Shown in pieces: positions 22,960 through 30,488 of a DNA stretch of 64,000 nucleotides (positions are counted from its first letter, which is position 1; each line of letters opens with the position of its first letter). Below the pieces are notes generated by a model. That model did no database searches and was not told where the DNA came from. It worked only from the letters and a program-made list of their open reading frames with translations. The DNA comes from JAXGPF01 sp964650945 (GTDB taxonomy: Bacteria; Verrucomicrobiota; Kiritimatiellia; JAAZAB01): the NCBI GenBank assembly GCA_964650945.1, contig CAZYXU010000001.1, positions 34,611-98,610 of the forward strand. Direction: 5' to 3'. The position numbers and the translations under genes were made by a program.

Positions 22960-23622
22960 TTACGCCACCAGTCCCGCCTCCTGAAAACTGTAATACCCTT
23001 TCCGGGTAACAATGATCTGATCCAGGACGCGGATGCCTAGAATCTTTGCCGCCTGGGTCAGTTGCTCGTGTATCTTCAGGTCGGCGTCGCTGGGTTTGAG
23101 TTCGCCGGATGGGTGGTTGTGGGCGAAGATGACGGCGGCGGCCCGGTCGGCGATTACGTCGGCAAAGACCTCTCGCGGGTGAACCTGGCTCCGGTCCAGT
23201 AGGCCGATGGTGACGGTGCGCTTCTCGATGACTTCGTTTGCGCCGTTCAGGGAAATGCAGAGGAAGTGCTCCTGTTGCTTCCCGGCAATGTCGGCCAGTA
23301 GTGGAAGGGCATCGGCGGACGTCGCAATCTTGACCGTGTCCCTTAACAGGTGCCGCCGGGCGAGTTCAAAAGCGGCAAGGACTTGGTATGCCTTGGCGGG
23401 GCCCATGCCGTGAATGGCGGTCAGGTCCGCCTCGGTAAGCCCCGTTTTCTTCACTTGAATGATCTTGGCGATCTCCTTCGACATAGCCCGTACATCGTGG
23501 CCCTGAACGCCGCGGCCAAGGATGACCTGAACGAGTTCCTCATCCGTCAAGGCAGACGCGCCCCTGGCCGCCATCTTTTCACGGGGTCGATCCTGTTCAG
23601 GCATGTCCTTGATGGTCTTCAC
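22960..23622 (-). CDS. radC: RadC-family JAB-domain protein
   Basis: A 220-residue protein with an N-terminal helix-hairpin-helix region (LTEADLTAIHGMGPAKAYQV) and the JAB/MPN-type metal-binding domain with HNHPSGELKPSDAD, preceded by the conserved VFADVIADRAAAVIFA. RadC is often found in mobile islands beside defence genes; despite its name it is not a confirmed DNA repair protein. Its ATG overlaps the hsdM stop by 4 bp, so it is translated with hsdM. The full domain is present at normal length. Confidence 0.92.
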   Translation of the reverse strand: MKTIKDMPEQDRPREKMAARGASALTDEELVQVILGRGVQGHDVRAMSKEIAKIIQVKKTGLTEADLTAIHGMGPAKAYQVLAAFELARRHLLRDTVKIATSADALPLLADIAGKQQEHFLCISLNGANEVIEKRTVTIGLLDRSQVHPREVFADVIADRAAAVIFAHNHPSGELKPSDADLKIHEQLTQAAKILGIRVLDQIIVTRKGYYSFQEAGLVA

Positions 23623-25202
23623 GCTTTCAGTTCCTGTAATCCGGCGGCGATCTCGCGTTGCGCTTCTTCGATGATGGCCGTCAGTTCCGCTGGGGTCCGC
23701 TTGTCGGAGAGGTCCGGGGCGTTGTCATTATTGGCTTTGATGTCGAAGTCCCTGGACTTGATGGTCTCGGCGTCCACGTACCAACTGCGCTCGCTGATGC
23801 GGCGTGGGTCGTCGGCCGGCAGGCGGATGCGTTCCAGAAAGTCCCCGAAATTGGCGTAGGTCAGGGGATTGGATTTGTTCACCTTGCGAGGCGTGAAGTC
23901 GTCCTTCAGGGTCATGTCGTAGTACCAGACCCGCTGTGTGGCCCGGCCCTTGGTGAAGAAGAGAAGGTCGGTCTTCACGCCCGCACCGGCATTCACGAAA
24001 ACGCCTTGGGGCAGACTGACGATGCACCAGAGGTCGCACTCGTCCATGAGTTTACGCTTCGTCTGCCGGTAAGCCGCGGTTTTCGTGTGGAAGAGGACGC
24101 CCTCGTCAATCACCATACCGCACGTCCCGCCCTCGGCCAGCGCGTCGATGATGTGCTGGAGAAATAGAATCTGCGCCTTGCCGCACTTGAAGGCGAACTG
24201 CGCCTGGGCGTCCTTGCCTTCCTTGCTGCCGAACGGGGGATTGGTCAGAACGTAGTCGAACTGGGACGGCGCGCCGGTGAACAGGTCGGCATAGGTGGGT
24301 GTCCCGGTCAACGTGTTGCCGTGCCAGATGCGCGGCAGGTCAATCTCGTGCAGAGCCATGTTGGCCAACGTGATCGGGATCGCTTCCGGCGCGTCCTCCC
24401 GGCCCCAGAATGTTTCGGTCTTCAACTCCTTCATCTGCGTCGGCGTCGGGCGCTGTTGCAGCAGGTGCTTGTACGCCTCGATGAGAAAGCCGCCGGTCCC
24501 GCAACAGGGATCGTACACGGTCTTGTCGAGACGGGGATTGACGACGTTGACGATAAGCCGGATCACCTCGCGCGGGGTAAAGAATTGTCCGCCGTCGTTC
24601 TTCTTCTCGCCGAGGCTGGGGAGCAGCCCCTCGAATGCCTGCGAGATCGGAAACATGTGCTGGGCGTCAATCGTCCCGGCGGTCAGTGCGTGGACGCGGT
24701 CCAGAACGTCGAGAAGATTTGTCTGGCTGGCGACAACCGTTCGCTCCTTGTTGGCGAAAATCTCCCCGATGATCTTCTGTTTCGCACTGGTGCCCGCCTT
24801 CTCCTTCAGGCCGATCAGGAACGGGAACAACTCCCCGTTCACAAAGGACAGAAAACCGTTGAGTTCGGCCTTCGTCTCGGTTAGCTCGTAGCGCTTCCAC
24901 CCGGTAAAGGCTTTACCTTTGCCGCCGGCGTGCTTGTCGAATGGGGCGGCCCAGTCACGCCAGCGGTATGGCGGCGGGATGGATTCATGGTAAGGTTTTT
25001 TGACCGCCAGGGCCTTGGCAGCCTCCTTCTCCTCCATCATGTCGAGGAACCGGAGAAAGAACATCCATGTCAGTTCCGGCACGTATAGCCGCGCCCCCTT
25101 GGCCTTGTCGCGGCGCAGGATGTTGCAGATGCCCTTGACCGCCTTGTCCATGCCGGCCTGGGTCGAGATGGTTTTACCGTTGTTCTGAAGACGATTTTTC
25201 AT
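23619..25202 (-). CDS. hsdM: Type I restriction-modification methyltransferase subunit
   Basis: N6-adenine DNA methyltransferase subunit that works with HsdS to mark the host target sequence. 527 residues: N-terminal HsdM domain (AGMDKAVKGICNILRRDKAKG to about 150), then the N6_Mtase domain with SAM motif VYDPCCGTGGFLIEAY and catalytic NPPFG in DYVLTNPPFGSKEGK. The C-terminal part contains the usual linker and helices that bind HsdS. Everything is intact. It lies 20 bp after the small partner of the PIN gene and overlaps radC by 4 bp, and is separated from hsdS by three other genes, which is unusual. Confidence 0.95.
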   Translation of the reverse strand: MKNRLQNNGKTISTQAGMDKAVKGICNILRRDKAKGARLYVPELTWMFFLRFLDMMEEKEAAKALAVKKPYHESIPPPYRWRDWAAPFDKHAGGKGKAFTGWKRYELTETKAELNGFLSFVNGELFPFLIGLKEKAGTSAKQKIIGEIFANKERTVVASQTNLLDVLDRVHALTAGTIDAQHMFPISQAFEGLLPSLGEKKNDGGQFFTPREVIRLIVNVVNPRLDKTVYDPCCGTGGFLIEAYKHLLQQRPTPTQMKELKTETFWGREDAPEAIPITLANMALHEIDLPRIWHGNTLTGTPTYADLFTGAPSQFDYVLTNPPFGSKEGKDAQAQFAFKCGKAQILFLQHIIDALAEGGTCGMVIDEGVLFHTKTAAYRQTKRKLMDECDLWCIVSLPQGVFVNAGAGVKTDLLFFTKGRATQRVWYYDMTLKDDFTPRKVNKSNPLTYANFGDFLERIRLPADDPRRISERSWYVDAETIKSRDFDIKANNDNAPDLSDKRTPAELTAIIEEAQREIAAGLQELKA

Positions 25203-25222
25203 TTCAGAGTTTCCGCCAGCAC

Positions 25223-25417
25223 TCAGGCTTCCGTGGCGCCGTATTCCGCCGGTTTCTCAGCCACAACCAAACGCTTTCGGCTGGCACAGCGCTTCTCGAA
25301 CTGCTCGCGCGCCTCCCGCAGTTCCTTCGTCATCAATTCCGGGTGTCCATAGTATCGCTTGGACAATTCCGTTCGGATGTCGCGCATCATCCTGACGCAG
25401 TCAAATGTCTTTTTCAT
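25223..25417 (-). CDS. Small partner of PIN toxin (antitoxin candidate)
   Basis: A 64-residue charged, helical protein: MKKTFDCVRMMRDIRTELSK, then EAREQFEKRCASRKRLVVA. It overlaps the end of the PIN gene by 17 bp in another frame. The start at MKKTFD (25417) is chosen over an upstream ATG at 25447. Genes of this size immediately downstream of PIN toxins are commonly antitoxins, but no DNA-binding motif is evident and the family is not recognised for certain. The next gene is hsdM. Confidence 0.6.
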   Translation of the reverse strand: MKKTFDCVRMMRDIRTELSKRYYGHPELMTKELREAREQFEKRCASRKRLVVAEKPAEYGATEA

Positions 25418-25859
25418 TGAGCACCTCCCTGGGTGTGCGAATATCAATCAAACCGTAACCTTCCTTCAAGTTTACGGAATTGTATAGTCGGATGCGGTTT
25501 AGATTCACGATGTGCTTGAAGTTCCAACTTACCAGAACATCCACTCGTGCCACCGTCGCGGCGGCGATGTGCAGTCCATCCGCCACGGTTGCCGGCGTCA
25601 CAATGCCATCGCGGAGATAGGCATCGGCCAAGGCCAGCGATTCATTTGTCTCGGGCAATATCTCTCGGCGCTCCACGGGCATATCCTCCACAATCTCCCG
25701 CACTCGTCCCGGCGCTTGCCGTAGTTCCCGGATCGTCAGTTCCGACAGCACCATCTTCTTGCGCCCATGCCGAAACTCCCCCATCAGGCGTACCGACCAT
25801 TCCTTGAACTCATCCTCAAAGCAACCTCCGATCACTGACGTGTCAACGTAGATTCGCAT
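25401..25859 (-). CDS. PIN-domain ribonuclease toxin
   Basis: About 152 residues of the PIN nuclease fold. MRIYVDTSVIGGCFEDEF gives the first acidic residue (Asp5), with later acidic positions in LALADAYL and in VADGLHIAAATVARVDVLVSWNFKHI, the classic final strand and Asp before the helix. Such proteins cleave RNA and are held in check by a cognate antitoxin. It lies 24 bp after the XRE gene and overlaps the small downstream gene. ATG 25859 gives the usual family start; 25868 is an alternative three codons earlier. Confidence 0.85.
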   Translation of the reverse strand: MRIYVDTSVIGGCFEDEFKEWSVRLMGEFRHGRKKMVLSELTIRELRQAPGRVREIVEDMPVERREILPETNESLALADAYLRDGIVTPATVADGLHIAAATVARVDVLVSWNFKHIVNLNRIRLYNSVNLKEGYGLIDIRTPREVLNEKDI

Positions 25860-25883
25860 CTTGTCCATCCATATTGCTGAAGG

Positions 25884-26288
25884 TCACACGGCCAACGCCT
25901 TTGCGCGCCGGTCTAGATCGGGCGAGTGGAGTTTCCGCACTTCCTCGATGAATTCGTCCAGTTCCTTCTCGGTCAATTCCGCGCCGCGGACCGTCCGGAA
26001 GAAGACCGGCAGTTTCGCGAGCAACTTCTCGTCGCTCATGATCTCCCGTGGAATCTGGCCTCGGGCGATATCCGCCTGATCCATGAAGTCCTGCCACTCG
26101 GATGACTCCGGCTTCAGGCCGAGCGCCTTGGCCCATTTCGCCAAGGTCTTCGTGTCCTTGGGCGGCGGATTGACGTTCCGCTCGATCTTGCTCCAGTTGC
26201 TCGGATCAACCTCGTTCTCGGCACAGAATTGCCGTAGCGTCCTCCCCTGCGCGATCCGCTTGTCTTTAACGAGTTCGCCGAATGTCAT
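25884..26288 (-). CDS. XRE-family transcriptional regulator
   Basis: A 134-residue regulator with an N-terminal helix-turn-helix domain: FGELVKDKRIAQGRTLRQFCAENEVDPSNWSKIERNVNPPPKD, a lambda-repressor fold with the recognition helix in DPSNWSKIE. The C-terminal half is helical and acidic (LTEKELDEFIEEVRKLHSPD). It begins at ATG 26288, after AGGAGG-like sequence. It starts the unit XRE-PIN-partner-hsdM-radC and has its own promoter carrying a palindrome between the -35 and -10 boxes. It probably controls its own unit, as controller proteins of R-M systems do. Confidence 0.85.
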   Translation of the reverse strand: MTFGELVKDKRIAQGRTLRQFCAENEVDPSNWSKIERNVNPPPKDTKTLAKWAKALGLKPESSEWQDFMDQADIARGQIPREIMSDEKLLAKLPVFFRTVRGAELTEKELDEFIEEVRKLHSPDLDRRAKALAV

Positions 26289-26321
26289 GGTAAGGTCCTC
26301 CTGTTGCTTCATCCGTGGTGT

Positions 26322-26350
26322 AGAATAAACCACATGTGGTAGGAATGCAA
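26322..26350 (-). promoter_or_regulatory. Promoter of XRE-hsdM unit with operator palindrome in the spacer
   Basis: On the minus strand TTGCAT (26345-26350) and TATTCT (26322-26327) are 17 bp apart, close to the sigma-70 consensus. The 12-bp perfect palindrome ACCACATGTGGT (26329-26340) lies entirely within the spacer. It is about 40 bp upstream of the XRE start codon. A protein bound there would block RNA polymerase, so autorepression by the XRE protein is the simplest reading. Confidence 0.6.
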
Positions 26351-26360
26351 CCACAAAATA

Positions 26361-27581
26361 CTACCCGAAATCGAACGCCTCGCGCAGGATCGCTCCGGGC
26401 AGGGCGGAAACAGCATCTCGTTCGTTGGCCGAAGCCGCTCTGATCCTGCTTATGGCCTTCCGTTGCCTTTCGACGTCTTTCACAATGTTTTCCTGGTCGT
26501 CAATAGTGGGCGGTATGGGTACCGGGTAGTCACGCATGAAATCCGCAGGCACCCGCTGTTGCCCCGCGCTGCCATCGAATTTCGCCTCTGCAGCATCGCG
26601 GAATTCGCGAGTTCGCACCAGAAACAAGAGCCATTCTCGCCGAATCCCGGGCTTGGCCCTCAAGACGTGGAATTCGGTTGTGCCAAAACCGAAGCCTTTG
26701 GTCAAACCCGTTGCGATCGCCGACTTTCCGTTCTGCATACATGGCGTTATTTTCGCAAACAACACGTCGCCCTCTTCGAAATAGGTGTAGCCCTTCGCGA
26801 CTGACGAGAGAGGTTTCGTAATTCTCGTTGCGATCTGCCCCAGAGTCTCGTCTATGGCGTCCATTGGCACAAAACTGACCATGGCATCTGCCTTTTCTGC
26901 GCCAAGCGCCTTGCGACGCGGATTGATGTCGGCCATCTTACCCAATGGTACTCTCATCCATCCACTAGGCAAACGATCTCCTCGTCCCGTGTGCAGGGCG
27001 TTGCGAAGAAACGCGCATTCGAGCGTTGCCGCTGCGTCTATCTGTCTCTCCGACGCCCGCCGCATGGACTCGACCTTGCTTAACTTCCGCTCCAGTTCGG
27101 CAGCGAGACTGTCTCTCGCTGCTTCCTCACGTGGGACAGGAACGCAAAGGCGTTTCAGTTTCCGAATGTCGGCTCTGGGCATCCGGCCGCCCGTTGAATA
27201 CTTCACCGCGCAGTCTATGACCTGCTTCGACTGGAGAGCGGCTGCAAGAAAGGCGCGGGACACCCCGGCGGCTGGTCTCAATGTGAGGATTTCCATACAG
27301 CATTTTCCAGGTATATCCGGCAGGAATACCTTGTCGAGATAGGGGCGCAGTTTTCCGTATAGGACGTGAGTATGGTCGAAACGGAAGCATGTGCTCTCCG
27401 CCTTGGCGGGAGACTCCGAAATGAACCGGCGCGTATGCGATTCGATATTTTCCAGACCTACAAACGGCAATCCGGCGAAGTCGGGGTCACCCGCTTGGAC
27501 TTGGTTTCGCTCTTCCTCGAAGAGATTTCCCAGTTCCATCCATTGCCAGTCTGGGGGTAGTTGTCTGGCTGTTGAGGTCAT
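26361..27581 (-). CDS. hsdS: Type I restriction-modification specificity subunit
   Basis: A 406-residue subunit that recognises the two halves of the target sequence and binds HsdM and HsdR. It has two target-recognition domains, each followed by a conserved coiled-coil: first WQWMELGNLFEEERNQV...LYGKLRPYLDKVFLP with helix LAAELERKLSKVESMRRASERQIDAAATLECAFLR, second SGWMRVPLGKMADINPRR...VLFAKITPCMQNGKSA with a final helix KDVERQRKAISRIRAAS. Both domains are complete. Its start overlaps the hsdR stop by 4 bp, so it is translated with hsdR. Confidence 0.93.
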   Translation of the reverse strand: MTSTARQLPPDWQWMELGNLFEEERNQVQAGDPDFAGLPFVGLENIESHTRRFISESPAKAESTCFRFDHTHVLYGKLRPYLDKVFLPDIPGKCCMEILTLRPAAGVSRAFLAAALQSKQVIDCAVKYSTGGRMPRADIRKLKRLCVPVPREEAARDSLAAELERKLSKVESMRRASERQIDAAATLECAFLRNALHTGRGDRLPSGWMRVPLGKMADINPRRKALGAEKADAMVSFVPMDAIDETLGQIATRITKPLSSVAKGYTYFEEGDVLFAKITPCMQNGKSAIATGLTKGFGFGTTEFHVLRAKPGIRREWLLFLVRTREFRDAAEAKFDGSAGQQRVPADFMRDYPVPIPPTIDDQENIVKDVERQRKAISRIRAASANERDAVSALPGAILREAFDFG

Positions 27582-29974
27582 GCCAGCAGCCTCGCCTTGG
27601 TTTCCTGAATCACGGCCTGCGGCGTGAGCGGGAGGCGCAGGAGCGCGTCGAAGCCGCCTTGCTGAACGACCTCGTCCACGTCGAACAGATGATGGGTTTC
27701 CAGTTCCTCAATGCCGCCCTTCTCGAATTGGCGGGCAATCGCCATGACCACGCCGGCGGAGCGGTCCGGGAATTGCCGCAGCCAGGTCTTGTTCTTATAC
27801 CCGAAGGCGGCGACGCGCTCCGGGCGCGAGCGGGCGGGTATGCCGTAGCCGAGATTGACCAACACGTCGAAAAGATCGCACTCCTGCTCTTCCTCGATTT
27901 CCCGAATGAGCCGGATCGCGCCTTCGCCGCCCGGTAGGGCGGTGATTAACTCCCGGCGGCGGGCCGGTTGAATCCAGATGGTGCGCAGGGCGTCCGCCGT
28001 GGGCGCGGTCTCGGTGAGTTGCGCGGCAAGGCGCTGTTTGTAGGTCTCCAGCGGAACCAGGACTTCCTTCCCGTCCTCCTCGCATAGGATGGAATGGCCG
28101 GCGCCGTCAATCTGGACCGTGAATTGATCCTGCCCTACGCGAATGATCTTTCGCTTGGGCGTGTCGGATTTGCCGTAGCCGGGCGTCGGGGATTCGACGC
28201 CTTCGGCCGGTTCGTCGGTCGGGGAAGACGGTTTGGCGCGGCTGACGAAGGGTTGCCCGAAAAGGCGGGCGGCGTTGGTGTAGTCGTAAACGCGGAAGAG
28301 CAGTTTCGAGCCGCGCGGTTCGCCGGTGCGCGTGCCGCGGCCCACCATCTGGTAGAACATGATCGGCGATTCGATGTATCGGAAGAAGACCACGTTGGCG
28401 CAGTTGGGTATATCCACGCCGTAGCCCAGCAGATCGACCGTGGCGGCGATGAAATGGGAGTTCTTCGATCCCCGGAATTCGGGGATCAGTTTGTCGGCGG
28501 ATGGCCGCAAGTCCGGGTTGCCCGTGCATTGGAAGGCAAACCACTCCTTCGGCGTGCGCCCGTTGTCCCGGCACCATTGCTCGTACAGGTTGTTCAACTT
28601 GATCATCACGCGGTTGGCGTGGCTGTCGCGGGCGCAGAACAGGATGGTTTTCTGGTGAGGCCCGCCGGAATCGAGCAGGAGCTTAAACAGGTCTTCGCAC
28701 ATGGCGTTCACACGGTCGTCCAGCATCAGAATGCTGTCGTAGTCCGTAGCGGTATACTTGTCTTCGATATCGCCGGGATTGACCGGCTTACCGGTGAAGG
28801 GGTCCACGGCGGACCGCGTCTCAATGTCTTTTCGCGTGATCTCCTTCTTGTCCAGATCAACGGTCCGGCGGATGATCTCGCACGCGGCGAGATAGCCGTC
28901 ATCCTGGCCGGTGGTCATGGCGTACTCGTAGACCGGTTCGCCGAAATAGTTGACGTTGTGTGCGGTGATGGTCTCGTCCGTCATCCGGGCCGGCTGCCCC
29001 TTTTTGCCCCCGACTACCTTCCGGGGCGTGGCGGTCAGGCCGATATGCACGGCATCCGGGTTGTCCTTCAGAATCACGCTCCACTTGCTCCACGCCGACC
29101 GGTGGCACTCGTCAATGACGATGTGACTAAAGAAACCGGGCGGGTAGTTCTGTTTCCAGAATAAGGGTTCGCTGTCCTCCGCCGTGACATTGAGCGTCTG
29201 ATAGGTCGCCACGAGCACCTTGGCATTGCGGGCCGGATCCTCGCTGGTGACGATCTTCGCATTATCGCCGAAGATCGCGTGCAACTTGCCCATGCCCTGG
29301 GTGCGGAGTTCATCGCGGTCGCAGACGAACAACGCGCGTTTCAGCATGCCAGCCTGGGCCAGTTTCCAGAGCAATTGAGCGGCTAGGACCGTCTTGCCCG
29401 TGCCGGTAGCCAGGGACAGAAGCGCCCGATTTCCGCCGCCGGCCAGCTTCTCCAACGTCGCGCGGATTGCCGCATCCTGGAAGTACCAGCGGGCCGCCTC
29501 GCCGCCCTTGTACGGCATGAAAAGCGCCTTGGCCGCGTCGGTATCGAGGGTGATTCCCCGCAACGCCTCGTAACGCGCCTTGAGTTGTGCGGGAGTCGGG
29601 AACTCAGACAGCGGCCGGTTCTCGATAATCTGACCGGTATCCTCGCCGTATTCGGTGAAAAGGTGGCCGTTCGTGGCAAACACAAACGGCACATTGTACT
29701 TCCGCATGTAGTCCTTCGCTTGTTGGATGCCGAGGGACGGCAGTTTGTCCTCGGCTTTGGCCTCCATCAGGGCGATTGACAACGGCGACTTGCCGGCATG
29801 GATCGGCAGGCACAGAAGGTAATCTGACCGCCCCTTCCGCTTGCGGGGCTTCCCGTCCACGATATCCGCACCGCCTGGAGTCTTCTCTTCCCGGACAAGA
29901 TCGTCCGTCCATCCGATCCCGTCCAGAACCGGATCGATCAACTCCACCCTGGTCAGATGTTCATTCCGTGGCAT
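27578..29974 (-). CDS. hsdR: Type I restriction endonuclease subunit R (EcoEI-like)
   Basis: The motor and nuclease subunit: it translocates unmethylated DNA and cuts it. 798 residues. The N-terminal PD-(D/E)xK nuclease has GRSDYLL and IALMEAKAED. The SF2 helicase follows with Walker A LATGTGKTVLAAQL, Walker B-like IDECHRS, GLTATPRK (motif III) and QMVGRGTRTG (motif VI). The C-terminal EcoEI_R_C-type domain ends near LTPQAVIQETKARLLA. All motifs are intact. GGAG lies about 10 nt before the ATG. It is the first gene of the leftward unit and is divergent from the antitoxin gene. Confidence 0.95.
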   Translation of the reverse strand: MPRNEHLTRVELIDPVLDGIGWTDDLVREEKTPGGADIVDGKPRKRKGRSDYLLCLPIHAGKSPLSIALMEAKAEDKLPSLGIQQAKDYMRKYNVPFVFATNGHLFTEYGEDTGQIIENRPLSEFPTPAQLKARYEALRGITLDTDAAKALFMPYKGGEAARWYFQDAAIRATLEKLAGGGNRALLSLATGTGKTVLAAQLLWKLAQAGMLKRALFVCDRDELRTQGMGKLHAIFGDNAKIVTSEDPARNAKVLVATYQTLNVTAEDSEPLFWKQNYPPGFFSHIVIDECHRSAWSKWSVILKDNPDAVHIGLTATPRKVVGGKKGQPARMTDETITAHNVNYFGEPVYEYAMTTGQDDGYLAACEIIRRTVDLDKKEITRKDIETRSAVDPFTGKPVNPGDIEDKYTATDYDSILMLDDRVNAMCEDLFKLLLDSGGPHQKTILFCARDSHANRVMIKLNNLYEQWCRDNGRTPKEWFAFQCTGNPDLRPSADKLIPEFRGSKNSHFIAATVDLLGYGVDIPNCANVVFFRYIESPIMFYQMVGRGTRTGEPRGSKLLFRVYDYTNAARLFGQPFVSRAKPSSPTDEPAEGVESPTPGYGKSDTPKRKIIRVGQDQFTVQIDGAGHSILCEEDGKEVLVPLETYKQRLAAQLTETAPTADALRTIWIQPARRRELITALPGGEGAIRLIREIEEEQECDLFDVLVNLGYGIPARSRPERVAAFGYKNKTWLRQFPDRSAGVVMAIARQFEKGGIEELETHHLFDVDEVVQQGGFDALLRLPLTPQAVIQETKARLLA

Positions 29975-30098
29975 TCAAGAGGCTCCAAATATGCCATTTT
30001 CATAACACGAAACCTTCCAGAAAGAAAGATATATTTCGTATGTGGACGGGTTGATCTTATGTTGGCCCGGAAGTATAAGATTGATTGCATCGGTTAAA

Positions 30099-30115
30099 AT
30101 TGGTATGGTGCCAAT
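30099..30115 (+). promoter_or_regulatory. Near-perfect palindrome just before antitoxin start
   Basis: ATTGGTATGGTGCCAAT has 7-bp arms with one mismatch around a 3-bp centre and ends 3 bp before the antitoxin start codon. Such a site would suit autorepression by an antitoxin or toxin-antitoxin complex. There is no clear ribosome site between it and the ATG. Confidence 0.35.
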
Positions 30116-30118
30116 GTT

Positions 30119-30337
30119 ATGGCAAGTACACTCCAGATTGAGAGCATGTCACGCGCGGAAAAACTCCAGGCAATGGAGGCCATTTGGTCCGATTTATCCA
30201 AAGATGAAGCCAACGTGGAGTCTCCTCCATGGCACGCTGACGTTCTCAGGGAAACCAATGCCAGGGTTGCCGCAGGTCAGGAGCGCATAGCAGACTGGGA
30301 AACGGCCAAGCTGGAACTCCGGAAACGGTTTGAATGA
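30119..30337 (+). CDS. Addiction-module antitoxin (TIGR02574-like)
   Basis: A 72-residue helical protein with the family pattern MSRAEKLQAMEAIWSDLSK, a central ESPPWHADVLRET with the Pro-Pro-Trp-His core, and the C-terminal DWETAKLELRKRFE in which the basic helix would bind the toxin. These antitoxins neutralise ParE/RelE-type toxins encoded immediately downstream. Here the stop overlaps the next start (ATGA), but that toxin is truncated, so the antitoxin may be an orphan. Confidence 0.8.
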   Translation: MASTLQIESMSRAEKLQAMEAIWSDLSKDEANVESPPWHADVLRETNARVAAGQERIADWETAKLELRKRFE

Positions 30338-30474
30338 GGATCAAAATCCTGTCTTCAGCCATGGAAGACTTACACGCCGGGCGCCTGTTTTACGAGATGC
30401 AGGCGGAGGGAGTAGGCGCGTACTTTTTTGATTCCCTGTTTTCCAACATTGACTCCCCCGTTGATCCAGAATAG
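30334..30474 (+). pseudogene. Truncated ParE/RelE-type toxin
   Basis: The start MRIKILSSAMEDLHAGRLFYE followed by GVGAYFFDSLFSNIDS matches the first half of ParE/RelE-type toxins that pair with TIGR02574 antitoxins. A stop codon ends the frame after 46 residues, before the catalytic C-terminal strands (a region like FPYAIYY in intact relatives). The final residues, SPVDPE, are not family-like, suggesting a deletion joined to unrelated sequence. Its ATG overlaps the antitoxin stop by 4 bp. Confidence 0.6.
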
Positions 30475-30488
30475 TTAAGGAGGCAAGC

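Noticed and set aside
22960..29974. BREX, DISARM or retron defence system
   Set aside because: No PglX/PglZ, phospholipase or reverse transcriptase gene; the motifs are those of a standard type I R-M with additions.
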